DNA from: Charina bottae
Taxonomy: Eukaryota > Chordata > Lepidosauria > Squamata > Charinaidae
NCBI GenBank assembly: GCA_023362775.1
Contig: JALMGJ010000001.1
Location: 68,170,501 to 68,234,500, forward strand
Direction: 5' to 3'
Length of the DNA: 64,000 nucleotides
The notes beneath the pieces were generated by a model, which made no database searches, was not told where the DNA came from, and was given only the letters and a program-made list of their open reading frames with translations. Shown here one piece after another: positions 41,053 through 54,600 of the stretch. A program made the position numbers and the translations under genes. Every line of letters begins with the position of its first letter. Positions within the stretch are counted from its first letter, which is position 1.

Positions 41053-44000
41053 GCAAGTCAGCGCGACCGATAACCGCTCCGGGAGAAAAGCCGCAAACCC
41101 TGTGAAAACCCACCGAAAATTCCCTAAAATTCACCTTGGGGGGTCTGGAGAGGTGGTGTTGCCGGTGGTGAGTGGCTTTCTCCGGGGGGAAGAGCTGGGG
41201 CGAGGCCTGTGTCCGGGTCGGAGCTCCATGAATCTGCGCGAGGAAGCCCAGTGAACTGCCGAAGACGCCGTAGGCTTCCGAAGTTTGTTGGAAGCCAAAG
41301 ACCGCAGAGGCTTTTGAGGTTCGAGCTGGGCCGGTGGAGTGAGGCCGGTGGAGCTGGTGAGGGCCTGGAATCCACCGAAGACCTGGAGATTGTGGGAGGC
41401 TGCAGGAGGCAGCTGGATGCTGCTAGCTGTTGGTCTTCAAGCTGGGCCGGCGGCGCTTGCAGGGCTAGAGTCTACCGAGGGCTGCTGGAAGCTGCCGGAG
41501 GCCTCTGATTTCGATTGCTAGAGGCTGGAGACCGTCAGAGTTCAAACTAGGCCGGTGGAGTCGGTGGGGCCTAGCAGAGCCGGCGTGGTACAGAGGGGAG
41601 CCCAGCTGGTGCAACGGAGTCCTCGGTTGAGCCACCCCCTGCCCCCCCGCAGACAAGCAGACAAACTGGACTTTTTTTTCCTGGGCCAATTCTAGAGGGG
41701 GTTCAGAAGCTTTTGATGTTAGAACTGGCTGGAGTTGGGGGCGAACCCTGCGGCCCTGGAAAGTGCAGATGTTGCAGAGGCTGGAGCCCAGGAGATCAGG
41801 GCGTAAGAAAAATAATAACACGGACTGACCCCCATGAAGATCTGGATATCGTCCCATTCAGGCTAAGGCGGCAGAGGGTTTGTAGGGGTCCCTTGGTATG
41901 AATGTGGACCCCCCCCCCGGGTGAGAGACGAGGTGGGGGGGAACCAAGATTGTATGGTTTTGTAAGAGTACCCCCCTGGGTGAGAGTCAGGTGGGGTAGG
42001 AGTGATTGCTGGTGAGTGTTGGTACCTCTCCCTGACCAGTGAGAGAAGTTGAGGGAGAGGTGCAGAGTGTGAGTGGGGGTGGTGCTGGACCCTACCAGCG
42101 CCGAGAGCGAGAGCTGGTGCGCTGGGGGGGCTGCCACTACCCGACATTGTATGAGATTGGATGATGGATGAATGGGATAAGGGACCCTTGATTAGACCCA
42201 GGAATTCCGGAGGCCTGGGAGTGGAGGCTACTAGGCCAGAGCCGGGAATCTCTGGGGGCTGTGTAGCGGGCCAATTGATTCAGGTGGTGACGGGCAGGGG
42301 ACGGTATGACGGGAACCGGACGGCAAGCCATTATCGGGGAAGGCGCCCCCGGTGTTTGTTACTGGTGGTGCGTTCCAGCCCCCCGTGTTCATACCCAGGC
42401 CCTGGTAAGCAGATCCTCGTGGGCTCTGGTCTCCGACTGCTGCTGCTGAACGCCAGGTCGGTGAATAACAAGGCCCCCCTTATAAGCGATTTAATCACAG
42501 AGGAAGGGGCCGACCTGGTGTGTATTACCGAGACCTGGCTGGGCCCAGAGGGGGGAGTAGCCCTCTCGGAAATGTGCCCAGCTGGGTTTCAGGTGTGGCA
42601 TCAGCCGAGACACCGGGGCAGGGGAGGAGGGGTGGCAGTTGTCATCCGAGAGTCCCTTGTGGCCTTCAGGGGCGCTGCTCCACAAGTGACCGGATGTGAG
42701 ACCCTGTTTTTCAAGTTGGGTTCACGAGAACAGTTGGGAGTGTTGCTGCTGTACCAGCCTCCCTGCTGCGTAGCAACCTCCCTGCCTGAGCTGCTCGAGG
42801 CTGTCTCGGGGTTGGCAGTGGAGTTCCCCAGACTTATGGTTCTGGGGGACTTCAATCTGCCATCTCTGGGACGGTCCTCGGAGGCGGCCCAGGAGTTCAT
42901 GGCTACCATGGCAGCTATGGGCCTGTCTCAGATTATCCGTGACCCGACTTGTGACAGTGGTCTCACTCCGGATTTAGTTTTCTTGTCCGAGCAGTGGCAA
43001 TGTGATCTGAGGGGAGAGTTACATCTTTCCCCATTGTCATGGTCAGACCACGCCCTGGTGACCCTGAGACCCTCTTGTGCTACCCCACTCCACAGGGAGG
43101 CAGGACCTATTCGACTGGTCCGCCCCCGGCGACTGATGGACCCAGTGAGGTTTCAGAAGGAGCTGGGGGTTATTCCCGAGGACTTGCTTCACGGTCCAGT
43201 GGAGTTCCTGGCTGCAGCCTGGAACAAGGCAGCAGCCGGAGCCCTGGACAAGATCGCACCTATGCGACCTCTCCGGCCCTGTTCGGCCCATCACTCTCCG
43301 TGGTTTACGGAGGAGTTGAGGGCTTTGAAGAGGGTTAAGAGACGTCTAGAGCGCCACTGGAGAAATACGAAGACTGAATCTGACCAAACACAATCTAGAG
43401 CCGCTGTTAAGGCCTACCTTGTGGTGGTAAGAGCGGCGAAACGTGAATATTTCTCCGCTCTTATTGCGTCTGCAGAATGCCGTCCGACGGCCCTGTTTAA
43501 GATTACAAGATCGCTTTTGGGTTGGGAGCAAGGGGAGACCCATTTACAGGGCCGATCGGAAGAGTTTTCTGAGCATCTGCAGGACAAAATCGCTCAGATT
43601 CATTCCAAGTTGGACTCCAAGCGTGAGACAAGATCTGGGGAGATGCCAGAGGCTCGTACTTACCATGTTATCTGGGAGCAGTTTGATCCTGTTGGGCCTG
43701 ATGAAGTAGACAGGATCCTTGGGATTGTAAACGCCACCACATGTCAACTTGACCCATGTCCCTCCTGGCTGGTGAAATCAGCTAGAGAGGTGACATGTGG
43801 CTGGGTCCTGGCGATTATAAATTCGTCCTTGAGTGAGGGGGTGTTCCCGGCTGCCTTTAAGGAGGCGCTGGTGCACCCCCTCCTCAAGAAACCATCCCTG
43901 GACCCTACTATCCTGGGCAATTTTCGCCCAGTCTCCCACCTTCCCTTTTTGGGAAAGGTGGTTGAGAAGGTGGTGGCGTTGCAACTCCAGAGGATTCTGG

Positions 44001-44118
44001 AGGAAACGGATTATCTGGACCCTTTTCAGTCAGGTTTCAGGCCGGGATATGGGACAGAGACCGCATTGGTCGCACTTATGGATGATCTCTGGCGAGAGCG
44101 GGATGGAGGGAGTGCTTT
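41039..44118 (+). mobile_element. CR1 LINE with complete 5' end, 3'-truncated
   Basis: A GC- and CpG-rich 5' UTR (41039-about 42160, repeated GCCGGTGGAG/GGCTGCAGGAGGC words) leads to an ORF with endonuclease and the first part of the RT. Homology to the second CR1 copy (51.7-55.0 kb) ends sharply at about 44118 in GGGAGTGC followed by a T-run; the catalytic RT half and the 3' UTR are missing. Loss of the 3' part while the 5' end is kept is unusual for a LINE, where 5' truncation is the rule. Confidence 0.85.
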
Positions 44119-44161
44119 CTTTTTTTTTCAAAGCCCAAAGATTGAGATGGAATGGTCCTAG
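42161..44161 (+). pseudogene. CR1 ORF2, endonuclease plus partial RT
   Basis: The frame is open for 666 codons. Endonuclease motifs: LLLLNARSVNNK, VCITETWLGPEGG, LMVLGDFNLPSLG and LSWSDHALVTL, so the catalytic-type N, E, D/N and SDH are present. After a linker with KRVKRRLERHWRNTK come RT blocks AFKEALVHPLLKKPSLDPT, NFRPVSHLPFLGKVVEK and LDPFQSGFRPGYGTETALV. The frame then leaves CR1 homology (FFFFQSPKIEMEWS) and stops; the YADD block is absent. It could encode an endonuclease but not a working RT. The upstream Met choice is uncertain. Confidence 0.88.
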
Positions 44162-44990
44162 ATTCCTCCCAACTACAGAGTCAAGTAAGCTGGCAGAAAT
44201 GCAACAGTTACCTTCTCTCAATATACACTTATAAAGAGATGCTAAAAGCAAAATATAGTGAGAAAGGGTTTCATACTGCCATGCTGAGTTTATTTTTAAT
44301 TTTATTATTTTGTCATGCTTTTGTGAGCCATGCTGGAAGTTCTGCTAAAGAGTAATATACTAATAAGTAAGGTTTTTCTTGTTCAGCACTTTCCAGCAGT
44401 AAGCAGACAGCTAACAATGAATCGCAGTCTGAAATGAGTCAAGATTTGGGAACCTGAGTCATGCTTAGGATGGAACAGAAAGTCAAGGCAGAAGGCAGGA
44501 CCATGGATCAAGTTGAAGGTCATGACCAAAGAAGAATTAAGAATTAAGGAACATACCAGAGCTCGGGAAGAGGTCCTTGCTCAAACAAGGCTTAGATGGA
44601 ACAGGAAGCTCCTTAAAACTTCTTCCGGTTCAAGCCGCAAAGCTATTTCACCCATAAGGCTATGCATGCAACGTGGTTGGTTACAGTATTTACTTCTGGA
44701 TCGTCATTTATGTGTTGCTTTTCACTGTTGCTGTTACACTGTTGCTGGTAAATAATGGCAGATGTAACTCACACAGGGAAGACTTTGAACATATCCTGGG
44801 TATGGTGCTTATTATTAATCTCCATGGAAATCTCAGTTTGTTTAAACAAACCTCCTTGAACTGCAAAACTCTGATATTTTAACTTGCATAGAATGATTGT
44901 GCCTGTAGGTAGAGAAATTGCCAAAGTCATTAATTGTGGCAAAACTGGAGCTACAGGCTTTCCACAAACTCTACTGAAAGCCCAATTTTT
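44119..44990. other. Unassigned DNA after the CR1 break
   Basis: Starts with a T-run. No repeat recognised. AGAATTAAGAATTAA at 44533-44547 is an exact copy of 41018-41032, just before the CR1 5' end; see findings. Confidence 0.4.
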
Positions 44991-45105
44991 TTTAAGCCAC
45001 TTCAGGGGTAGGCCCTCTGTGGCCCAAATAGCCAGAGTCCCCTTGTGGGGGGAGATGGGCGGTGATATAAGTTAGAAATAATAAATAAATAAATAAATAT
45101 ACACA
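44991..45105 (+). mobile_element. CR1 LINE 3' terminus
   Basis: AGAGTCCCCTTGTGGGGGGA, GATGGGCGGTGATATAAGTT and an AATAAATAAATAAA tail match the terminus of the CR1 at 54950-55010. It is only about 110 bp long. Confidence 0.8.
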
Positions 45106-46973
45106 TTTCTTGCCCCCATTACCACCAAATTGAACACACTCACGCATATATGTATCTGGTGCAGATTTAAAAAATAATAAACAGAAATTCAGTGTATCTC
45201 GCCAGAGTGGGGAAGATTATGATATTTGCACCTATTCAGTGAACAACTTCCAGGTTCCTGGGCATTCCCTTATGATTCTTTATTGTTAAATTTGACTTGA
45301 ACTGGAATCCTTTCAAACAAATGATTGTCCTCTGGCAGCTTTTCAAATGCAGAACGATCCATTTTAAAGTAGGACATTTTATCAACCAGCATTTTATATC
45401 AAGCTTCTCCACAATTCCCTGCTCAAACCCGTTTTTTAATGTAAAACCAAGGAGAACGCTTTCAGATACAAAAAGAAAAGAACATTTAATTGGCTCCAGC
45501 ACACACTTAGAACAGCATAGAAATGTACATTGGATCCTGGTCATTCTTATTCATTTATACTCCATATAATTATTCTTCAAATATTCAAAATGATGCTTAC
45601 AAAAGCATCCCTCAAAATATACATTGTTTTGACAACAAATGTTTTTGTCCTGCTTCCATTTTTCCTGACTCACAGGCTTAGATTAAAAAAACAACATTAA
45701 TTTAAAGTTTTTATTTCTGCACATTTGGAATTTATCAATAGAGTTTATAAAATATAGAGATAAATAAATGCCTGATCTGGTTTATATCACTGGTTCCATC
45801 TATGCCTAGTGTTTACAGTATTTGACAACAAAAACTTTGAATGTTTTGTTCACATGCCATCTATCACTGTCGGACTGCGGCATCTCCTGATCCATTCCAG
45901 ATGGAGATGCTGCTGAAACTTCATGCAGATCTTGTGCATATGCAGAGTAAAGGGATGGAAACGTGAGAAAGTCCTGCTATGCTACAAAATGCATTCCCAG
46001 ATATAATGAATTATGTGTCACATGCAACCTACAGATCTGCTTCTTCAAAGCATGAACATGGCCAAGTTAAGCATTAATCAAGCTTATAACAAAACATATG
46101 TAACCAATAGAAGCAAAGATGTGACTGTTGATGCTCAAGTACCAGAATGAATTTAAAAATGTATGCAAAACTTTCTAAAGCAATTCTCCAGTGCTATCTT
46201 TAGTAAATGATATTGCCACATAATACTGCATAATCCTACAATTACTTACCTGAAAGTGAGTCCTACTGAACTTAACGGACTGTATTTCTCAGACATTTTT
46301 GTTCATTGATTTTTAAAAATGCCGTCCTGTTTGGATATTGTGTCTGGGGCAGTGAATCACCTTGTCTTTCTTACTGTGATGTGTGTATTTGTTTATGTGT
46401 GTGTATGAGACAGAGAGAAAGATTCTATCTGTATTTGTTTTCTGTATCTGTGTAAAAGGTAAAGTGATAAATGAGAGGTTTTGTTCTGTGTTGTGTTCAG
46501 TCTATTAAAGATCTTCCAGATTACCATTTTATTGTATTGCTAAAGTAGCCCATTTATATAAAATGAATGGGTTGTTCTGATCATGCAAATCTATTAATTT
46601 TTAAAATCTGCATCAGCAGAATTACCCCAGGGCAGTTTACAACCCATTATAATCACAATAGAACACTTTATAAAACTAAAATTAAAATGATACTGTATAT
46701 AAAACAATTGAATGTAAAGAGCAGTCGAGTTAGTTTAAAAACTTCATTTGCAGGATGAAAATTTTGAAACACTAATATATTCACAAAGGCCTAGGAAAAT
46801 AAAAACCTCTTTGCCTGGCATTGGAAAGAAAATAAAATAGATATGAGGCATCCCTCCTTGAGGAAGGCCTTCAAGACCCAGGGGCAATTATTAAGAAGAC
46901 ACTTAACACACGTCAGGATGGGAAGACACTCAGAATTGCATTTCTGAGGATGACCTTAGTCATATGGACAAGA
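45106..46973. other. Unassigned DNA
   Basis: No gene supported. At 46225-46290 an old sauropsid repeat-like segment (AATCCTACAATTACTTACCT, GAGTCCTACTGAACTTAACG) is visible. The rest appears unique. Confidence 0.35.
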
Positions 46974-47248
46974 ATATGTGGCAGAGCTTTCCAAACTTTT
47001 CATGTTGGTGACACACTTTTTAGACATGCATCATTTCGCAACACACTCTTACAGCAGGGCACCATGCAGGCACTAAGACCTGCGGAGAATCACAGCAAAT
47101 TTGGAGGCAGCCAGGCACAAGACAGGCACTAGGACCTGTGCGGAATCCTGGCAGGGCTCAGAGGCAGCAGCAGCCGGGACACACCCAGACACTGCAGCTG
47201 ACACACTAACGTGTCCCGACACAGAGTTTGGAAAGCTCTGATATATGG
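46974..47248 (-). mobile_element. Second copy of hAT MITE, inverted, with TSD
   Basis: The element 46982-47240 starts CAGAGCTTTCCAAACT and ends with its complement. The flanks ATATGTGG (46974-46981) and ATATATGG (47241-47248) match in 7 of 8 bases. It is the reverse orientation of the 2852-3193 copy and has fewer internal units of its minisatellite. Confidence 0.88.
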
Positions 47249-48650
47249 GAAGGGCTATTCCTTCAAATACTGTGGTCTGAAACCACTAGAAATATTATAG
47301 ATTAAAGCAGTTCTTTGAACCACAACCAGAACAAACAGAGAAGACCATGTAAATTGGCATATTATGACACTGAGGTTTTTAGTTCATCTTCAAGTTCATG
47401 TATAAGGCAGTAGAGAAATCTAGATGAGAAGTTATCAGGACATTGATTACTGAACTGAGGCTGTAGCTATTATCCCAATATTTTTCAGAATTTATTTTGA
47501 TATTTGCATTTTTTTTCCTCAGAAAATAGTTCCATTTTCAGGATCATTCAAAGATTCAGACAACTCTTCTTCGTTACCACACCTCCCCAAGTCCTTGCTT
47601 TATTGTTTGTGCCCATCACATATTGCATTCATTTGCATATTAATGAAATATGAATGTCAAAATAATGATAAAGGTAGGGACATCCAGTGTTCATAGAAAA
47701 CAAGTTTCACAAGTTGGTTTCCTGGAAGAGGTTTTTACTTTTTACTTCCAAAAATATAATAATATTTCCACTAAAATATGGCATTAAAAACCGTTTCGAG
47801 TGAGTGTGTGTGTGTGTCACTAGCCACAGAACAAAGATAATAATACTTGGACTTCGGCAACCAAGAGCCAATAACCCATGAAAAAGCTGATTAAGCAAGA
47901 GCAAGGGAAAAAATTAATTAAGGCTCAAATCCAGCCTTTCTTTTCCCTTCAGTGGGATTAATAGTTTAATGGTTGTACGTTTCTCTCCCGCACTCCACTA
48001 GTTATATGAGTGTAGCCATCTATCAAAGGACAGTTTGACATTTTCTCATGGCCAAGGGATTCAATATGTTATTTGTTACCAGCATGCTCCTGGATACATC
48101 AAGCCCAGCTCTTGGCTTTGAGCAACGAGAGTTATTCTAAACCACTTACTCATTTGCTCATATGCTGAATTCATGCAGGGAGAGTCTTTTGGCACAATAT
48201 TTTATTTCTGACTTATTACACATGCCTTTTTTTTTCATGCCCAGTATTGAAAACAGAAGGTGTACCATTCTAAAAAAGCCCACTGCATTCTCCCCCTCCC
48301 CGAAAGCTAATACCAAACATAACAGTAAATGAACTTGTTCGAAAGGTTAAATTTGCTTTCATATAAAACATTTTTCTTGCAGCAACTGGAGGCAGAATGT
48401 TAAACTGAAAACTTAAAAGGAATTGTGCACAGGCTCCAAGGACTATATTATTATTTAAAACAAAACAAAAGCAAAAGCAAATGGAAAGTTTAAAAAAAAA
48501 TAGACCTGGAACTTTACTAGGATAACAGGATAAAACAGCTCAACCCAGAAGTTTTCACTCCTTTATTAGTGCTAATATATTATTCTAAAATGCAATGCTA
48601 TCTTTTCTATTTTAAATGGGATTAAAACAGCTATTTATTAAAGTTAATGA
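47249..48650. other. Unassigned DNA
   Basis: No gene or repeat recognised apart from a short GT run at 47801-47816. The sequence around 47990-48330 is complex and could include conserved non-coding DNA. Confidence 0.35.
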
Positions 48651-48654
48651 TACT

Positions 48655-48770
48655 AATTTATTAAATGTATATGCTGCCCAACTCCTAGTGACTCTGGGGG
48701 GTTTACAAATTGTTAAAAATATTTAAAAGCAAAGAAAATAATAATAAAGAGTAAAGATGGCAAAAATGAC
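48655..48770 (-). mobile_element. LINE 3' terminus, antisense
   Basis: TATGCTGCCCAACTCCTAGT followed by GACTCTGGGGGGTTTACAAA is the antisense form of the CR1/L2-type terminus (TGTAAACC...CCAGAGTC). Short and old. Confidence 0.65.
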
Positions 48771-49099
48771 AAAACCAGATGGGAAGTCCTCTTGGTCATC
48801 TTTCATAATTATTTATATCTGTAAAACTGGAAAGGTAGTGTCCAGAAGGGTAGAGTTAGTGGGGTTCAGTTGAACTTTTGAGTGAATTTTGAATGAATTT
48901 GAAGATGAAATATATTGTGTGCCCATTGTGTGTCCTGGCAGAGGAGCATCAGTGAACCTCTGGACACCAGGAACTTTTGTTCCTGAGGCACACCTGGTGG
49001 TAGCTGGGGTGGTAGGAGCAGGAGCAGGAGCAGGTTGCAGGAACCAAGCCCCACAGTTGCTCTGGCTTTTTGCCATTTATATCCAAGCTAGGTTGTTGT

Positions 49100-50875
49100 T
49101 GCTGCATCTGTCCCACGTTTCAACTCTCCTCCATCTTTTCCCATCTACCTCTGAAGTATATGCGGGGAACTGACCTCGATGTGATCTGTGTTCTGCTCCA
49201 GTTTGTGTCTGTGTAGAGTCCAGGGAGTAGAGGAAGAGAAAGTGGTGGATGAGAGTGGATGAGTGTGGGTGGCTGGTGACCCACAGCAATGTTTTACCCC
49301 AGACTGCCAAGGGTCTGAAGGCAGGAACAGGTCATCATTCTATAAGCTGTGAAGGTTAGGGCAAAGGTGGCAGCAAGAATGGTTGGATGTACTCTATGGC
49401 CTAGGAGAGAGGTGAGGGGTGGAAGTCAGGGGGGAGAGGACAGGAAGTTCCATCAAGATTGTGATGGGCACAGGGAGATATAGTGGGAAGATGAGGGAAG
49501 GCTGCTGGTGGGAATGGTGGGGCCAGTGGCTAAGACCTGACCTACCCTCCAGTCCTAAGTATTCATCCCCAAGGCCAGGTCATTGGGTTCATGGTGCCCT
49601 TGAGCTCCACCAGGTTGGCAGCCATCCTTGCCTGTACAACTGAAGCCTGGGTAGGCCCGGAGTTCCCCTCTCAGAAATATGACCATCTCGGTTTCAAGTT
49701 TGGCAACTACCACAAGCCCAGGGTGGGGATGGAGGTGTAGGTCAGCGGTTGTCATCCATAAGACCTTAATGGCCTTCAGAGGCTCTCTGATACACATCAG
49801 GTATTGCACTTTAGACCTGGTTTTTGTCTCAGGGAAATGGTGATCTAATCTAGGAACATAAAAGATCACCATCACTTTGCTACAATATAACACTACCACA
49901 ATGTCACTTTGCCATGGTCAAATAACACTCTCTAAGCTTCCTGGCTTGTCAGAACTATCTCCTCTCATTGGGAGGTAAGACCTATTAGATCAGTCCACCC
50001 CAGGTGACTACTGGACCCCATGGGGTTTCAAAGGGAACATGGTTTTGTCTTGAGAATATGATGGGTGGTTCTACTAAGCCCTTGGGTGCTGCCCAGAATG
50101 GGCATGTGTTGATGGGCTTGGGTCAGATTGTTCCTATATGGTCTTTCACTGTGAATTAATCCTGAAGTACTCATTGGTTCTCTGACAGAAGAGACACCTA
50201 AAGCACCATTGCAGGAAGATGAAGAACACCCAAGCACAAGAAAAATCCCATATTAGGGTTTATACTGAGGCGATAAGGGTGACAAAACACAATTATTTTT
50301 CCTCTTTTATCACATCCAGAGATACTAATCCAGCAGTTCTCTTTCCCTGCTGGGGAGGGACAAGCCACAGTATTATCTGGGTGGCTGCTATGAGGAACAT
50401 TCTAGGTTCCGGCAGATAAAGTCACTCAGATCCACTTGGAGTTGGACTCCCACTAGGCAAATCCTGTTGAGATGATGGAAGCAAGGTTATCTTCTATAAA
50501 GCCCTTCATGGACTAGAGCTTGGTTTTCAGAGGGGCTGTCTTCCATCGTTTCAGCTCTTCCTACACAATCCAGCATAGTTGGCATGCTCCAGGTCCCATC
50601 AGTTCAAGAGTATCATCTGATATTCAAATGAGCTCTTAAAACCTGTCTCTTCCCCCAGGCTGTGGGATAGAGTAGGTAGCAGACCCCTTGTGGAGGTTGT
50701 TAGAATTTGTGTTATTCTTTTTTCAGATATTTGCTTTTGGTATTATTTGAATTGTATGGTTTTAAAGCAAGCAAGGTATTATATGCTTGTTTTAAATTTA
50801 TACTGTATGCTGCCCAGAGTCATAATGGAATCACCCGGCCCATAATAAAATAATTAAATAAATAAATGCCCCTCT
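49100..50875 (+). pseudogene. Decayed CR1 LINE
   Basis: Segments align in order with the CR1 copies: GTGATGGGCACAGGGAGA (49458) with the region before the endonuclease; 49665-49790 with the endonuclease part GVALSE...GFQVWHQP...VVIRE; 49930-50035 with the SWSDHALVTL region; 50270-50330 with VRAAKREYFSALIAS; 50490-50670 with the C-terminal end; and 50805-50870 with the 3' UTR, CTGCCCAGAGTCATAATGG plus an AATAAATAA tail. Many indels and stops are present. The left boundary is approximate. Confidence 0.75.
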
Positions 50876-51280
50876 TCCAAAAGAAATCAGAAAATGACTA
50901 ATAAGAATATACCAAAACAAATCCATATGTATCTAAATGTGTTTGATATCTAATTATCAAAATGAGTGACCTGTTGATGAAATTTCATTCAGTATCTTTT
51001 TTTTTATAATGAAACTTTATTATATAAAATTGTTTCAACGTACAACATATATACATACACATACACATATTACATATATACATACACACAAATCATATAT
51101 ACATACATATAAAAAAGGAGAAAAAAATGAAAAAGAAAAAAAGAAAAAGAAAAAATAGGTGTCCGATTCCCGATTATCTTTACAGTGACTAGTATATCAA
51201 TATAATTTTTTTTACTTGTCTTAGTTACATTTTGATACATTTCTATTTCTAATATAATTAATTGTTAAATCCTATATTAA

Positions 51281-51685
51281 TTATATATATTTTTGTACAT
51301 TTTTCATATAGACAAGAAATGGTTGCCAATCATTTTTAAATTGGTCTATATTTTTATCCTTTAACATTTCTGTTAACTTTGCCATCTGTGCAAGGTCCAT
51401 TATTTTGATGATCCAGTCTTCTATTGTAGGGATGTTTTCTTCTTTCCATTTTTGTGCATATGTGAGTCTGGCTGCCGTAATCATTTACAATAAAAGTTTT
51501 CCATGTTTTTTCCCCAGTTCATCATCCATGAGGCCAAGTAAATATAATTCCGGTTTTATTTGTTATTCCTTTAATATAATTTCTTTAATAGTTTTATGTA
51601 TTAGTTCCCAATATTTCTTTGCTTTCTTGCATGTCCACCATAGATGATAAAATGTTCCTTTTTCTTTGTTACATTTCCAACATGT
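51281..51685 (-). pseudogene. L1 ORF2 C-terminal end
   Basis: Minus-strand text CWKCNKEKGTFYHLWWTCKK (the L1 C-terminal cysteine motif with W/H spacing), then MITAARLTYAQKWKEENIPT, IEDWIIKIMDLAQMAKLTEM and a stop near 51281. It joins the ORF2 part at 55010 across the CR1 insertion. There is a frame break between the two blocks. Confidence 0.85.
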
Positions 51686-54600
51686 AACATGTAACATGTT
51701 GATTGAGCTTGAGAGATGTGTGCATGGGGGAGGGGACCCGTGTTTCAACCCAGAGTCTTTGAAGGTCTGGGAGTGGAGGCATGTGGACCTGGAAACTCTG
51801 GGGGCTATGGAGTGGGCTGCCCTATCGAAGTGGTGACGGGCCGGGGATGTTATGACGGGAACCGGAGGGTGGGCCATCGTTGGGGAAGACGCCCCCGGTG
51901 TTTGTTACCGGTGGCGTGTTCCGGCCCTCCAGGTTCATACCCAGGTCCTGGTCAGCAGATCCTTGAGGGCCCTGGTTTCTGGCTGCTGCTGCTTAATGCC
52001 AGGTCTGTTAACAACAAGGGCCCCCTCATATGTGATTTGATCACGGAGGAGGGGGCAGACCTGGCATGTATCACCGAGACCTGGCTGAGCTCGGAGGGGG
52101 GGGTAGCCCTCTCTGAAATATGCCCAGCCGGGTTTCAGGTGTGGCATCAGCCGAGACTCCGGGGCAGGGGAGGAGGGGTGGCGGTTGTAATTCGAGAGTC
52201 TCTGGTGGCCTTCAGGGGCGCTGCTCCGCAAGTGGCCGGTTGTGAGACCGTTTTTCAAGTTGGGTTCTCGAGAACAGTTGGGAGTGTTGCTGCTGTACCA
52301 GCCTCCCTGCTGCGTAGCAACATCCCTGTCTGAGCTGCTGGAGGCCGTCTCGGGGCTGGCGGTGGAATTCCCTAGGCTTATGGTTCTGGGGGATTTCAAT
52401 CTGCCATCCCTGGGACGTGCCTCTGAGGCGGCTCGGGAGTTCATGACTACCATGGCAGCCATGGGCCTGTTCCAGATTATTCGAGACCCAACTCGAGACA
52501 GTGGACTCACCCCGGACTTAGTTTTCTTGTCGGAGCAGTGGCAGTTTGCTCTGAGGGGAGAGTTACATCTTTCCCCTTTGTCATGGTCAGATCATGCCCT
52601 GGTGACCTTGAGATTCTCTTATGCCGCCCCACTCCGCAGGGAGGCAGGACCCAGTCGATTGGTCCGCCCCCGGCGACTAATGGACCCAATAGGGTTTCAG
52701 AGGGAGTTGGGGGTTGTACCTCAGGATCTACTGCACGCTCCAGCGGAGGTCCTGGCCGCAGCCTGGAATAGGGAGGCGGCTGGGGCCTTGGACAGGATCG
52801 CGCCTATGCGGCCTCTCTTGCCACACTTGACCCGATACTCCCCTTGGTATACAGGGGAGTTGAGGGTCTTGAAGAGGGTTAAGAGACGCCTAGAGCGCCG
52901 CTGGAGAAAGACAAAGACTGAATCTGACCGAACACAAGCTAGAGTCACTGTTAAGACCTACCTTGTGGCAGTAAGAGCGGTGAAACGTCAATATTTCTCC
53001 GCTCTTATTGCGTCCACAGAATGCCGCCCGACGGCCCTGTTTAAGATAACAAGATCTCTTTTGGGTAAGGTGGAGTCCGAGACCCACCTACAGGGCCGTG
53101 CGGAAGAATTTTCTGAGCATCTGCAGGATAAAGTCGCTCAGATTCGGTCTAAGTTGGACTCTAAGCGTGTGGCACAGTCTGGGGAGATGCCGAGGGAACG
53201 TCTTTGCCCAGTTATCTGGGAACAGTTCGATCCTGTTGGACCTAAGGAAGTGGACAGGATCCTTCGGGTTGTAAGGGCCACCACATGTCATCTGGACCCA
53301 TGCCCTTCCTGGCTGGTACAGGCAGCCCGGGAGGTGACATGTGGTTGGGTCCAGGTGATGGTTAATACATCTCTGGGGGAGGGGGTGTTCCCAGCTGCTT
53401 TTAAAGAGGCTCTGGTGCACCCCCTCCTCAAGAAACCATCACTGGACCCTACTATATTGGACAATATTCGTCCTGTCTCCCACCTCCCCTTTTTAGGGAA
53501 GGTGGTTGAGAAAGCGGTGGCGTTGCAACTCCAGAGGATCCTGGATGATACGGATTATCTGGACCCCTTTCAGTCAGGTTTCAGGCCGGGATATGGGGTG
53601 GAAACTGCATTGGTCGCGCTTACAGATGATCTCTGGCGGGAGTGGGATGGAGGGAGTGCATCCATCCTAGCTCTTCTTGACCTCTCAGCGGCATTCAATA
53701 CCATCGACCATAGTATCCTTTTGGGACGGCTCAGGGAGTTGGGGGTGGGAGGCGTAGTTCTGCGCTGGTTCACCTCCTTCCTCCGGGGCCGTTCCCAATC
53801 GGTGGTAATAGGAGATGAGAGATCCGACCCTCGCCCCCTCGTCTGTGGGGTACCGCAGGGTTCGGTTCTCTCCCCTCTCCTATTTAACATCTATGAAACC
53901 GCTGGGTGAGATCATCCGTCACCATGGGATGAGGTGCCATCAATATGCAGACGATACTCAATTATATATCTCCATCCCTGGTGAGGTAAGTGATGCAGTG
54001 GCTACCCTTTCTCAGTGCCTGGAGGCTGTGGGGGTCTGGATGGGGAACAACAGGCTTCAACTGAACCCTGGTAAGATGGAGTGGCTGTGGATAGATGGCT
54101 CCTGTGGATCCAGGAAGTTATCATCTTTAGTTCTGGATGGGGTGGCACTACCCCATTCAGACCAAGTGCGTAATCTGGGGGTTCTTCTGGACTCACGGCT
54201 CCTGCTCGAACAGCAGGTGGTAGCCGTGGCCAGAAGGGCTTTTGCACAACTTCGCGTTGTGCATCAGTTACGCCCTTTCCTGGATCGGGAGGCCCTCCGT
54301 ACAGTCACTCATGCCCTGGTCATCTCCCATATAGATTACTGCAACGCGCTCTACATGGGGCTACCCTTGAAGAGTATCCGGAAGCTTCAATTGGTCCAGA
54401 ATGCGGCTGCTCGCGCAGTTATTGGTGCGCCAAGATCAGCGCATGTGACACCTCTGCTGCGACAGCTGCACTGGGTGCCTGTGTCCTTCCAGGTCCAATT
54501 CAAGGTGTTGGTTATCACCTTTAAAGCCCTACATGGCATGGGGCCAAGTTACCTGAGGGACCGTCTCATCCCCATAACTTCGAACCGTCCCACTCAGTCA

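Noticed and set aside
51680..51700. Triple AACATGT word as a possible regulatory element
   Set aside because: It sits exactly at the L1/CR1 junction and is better explained as an insertion scar.
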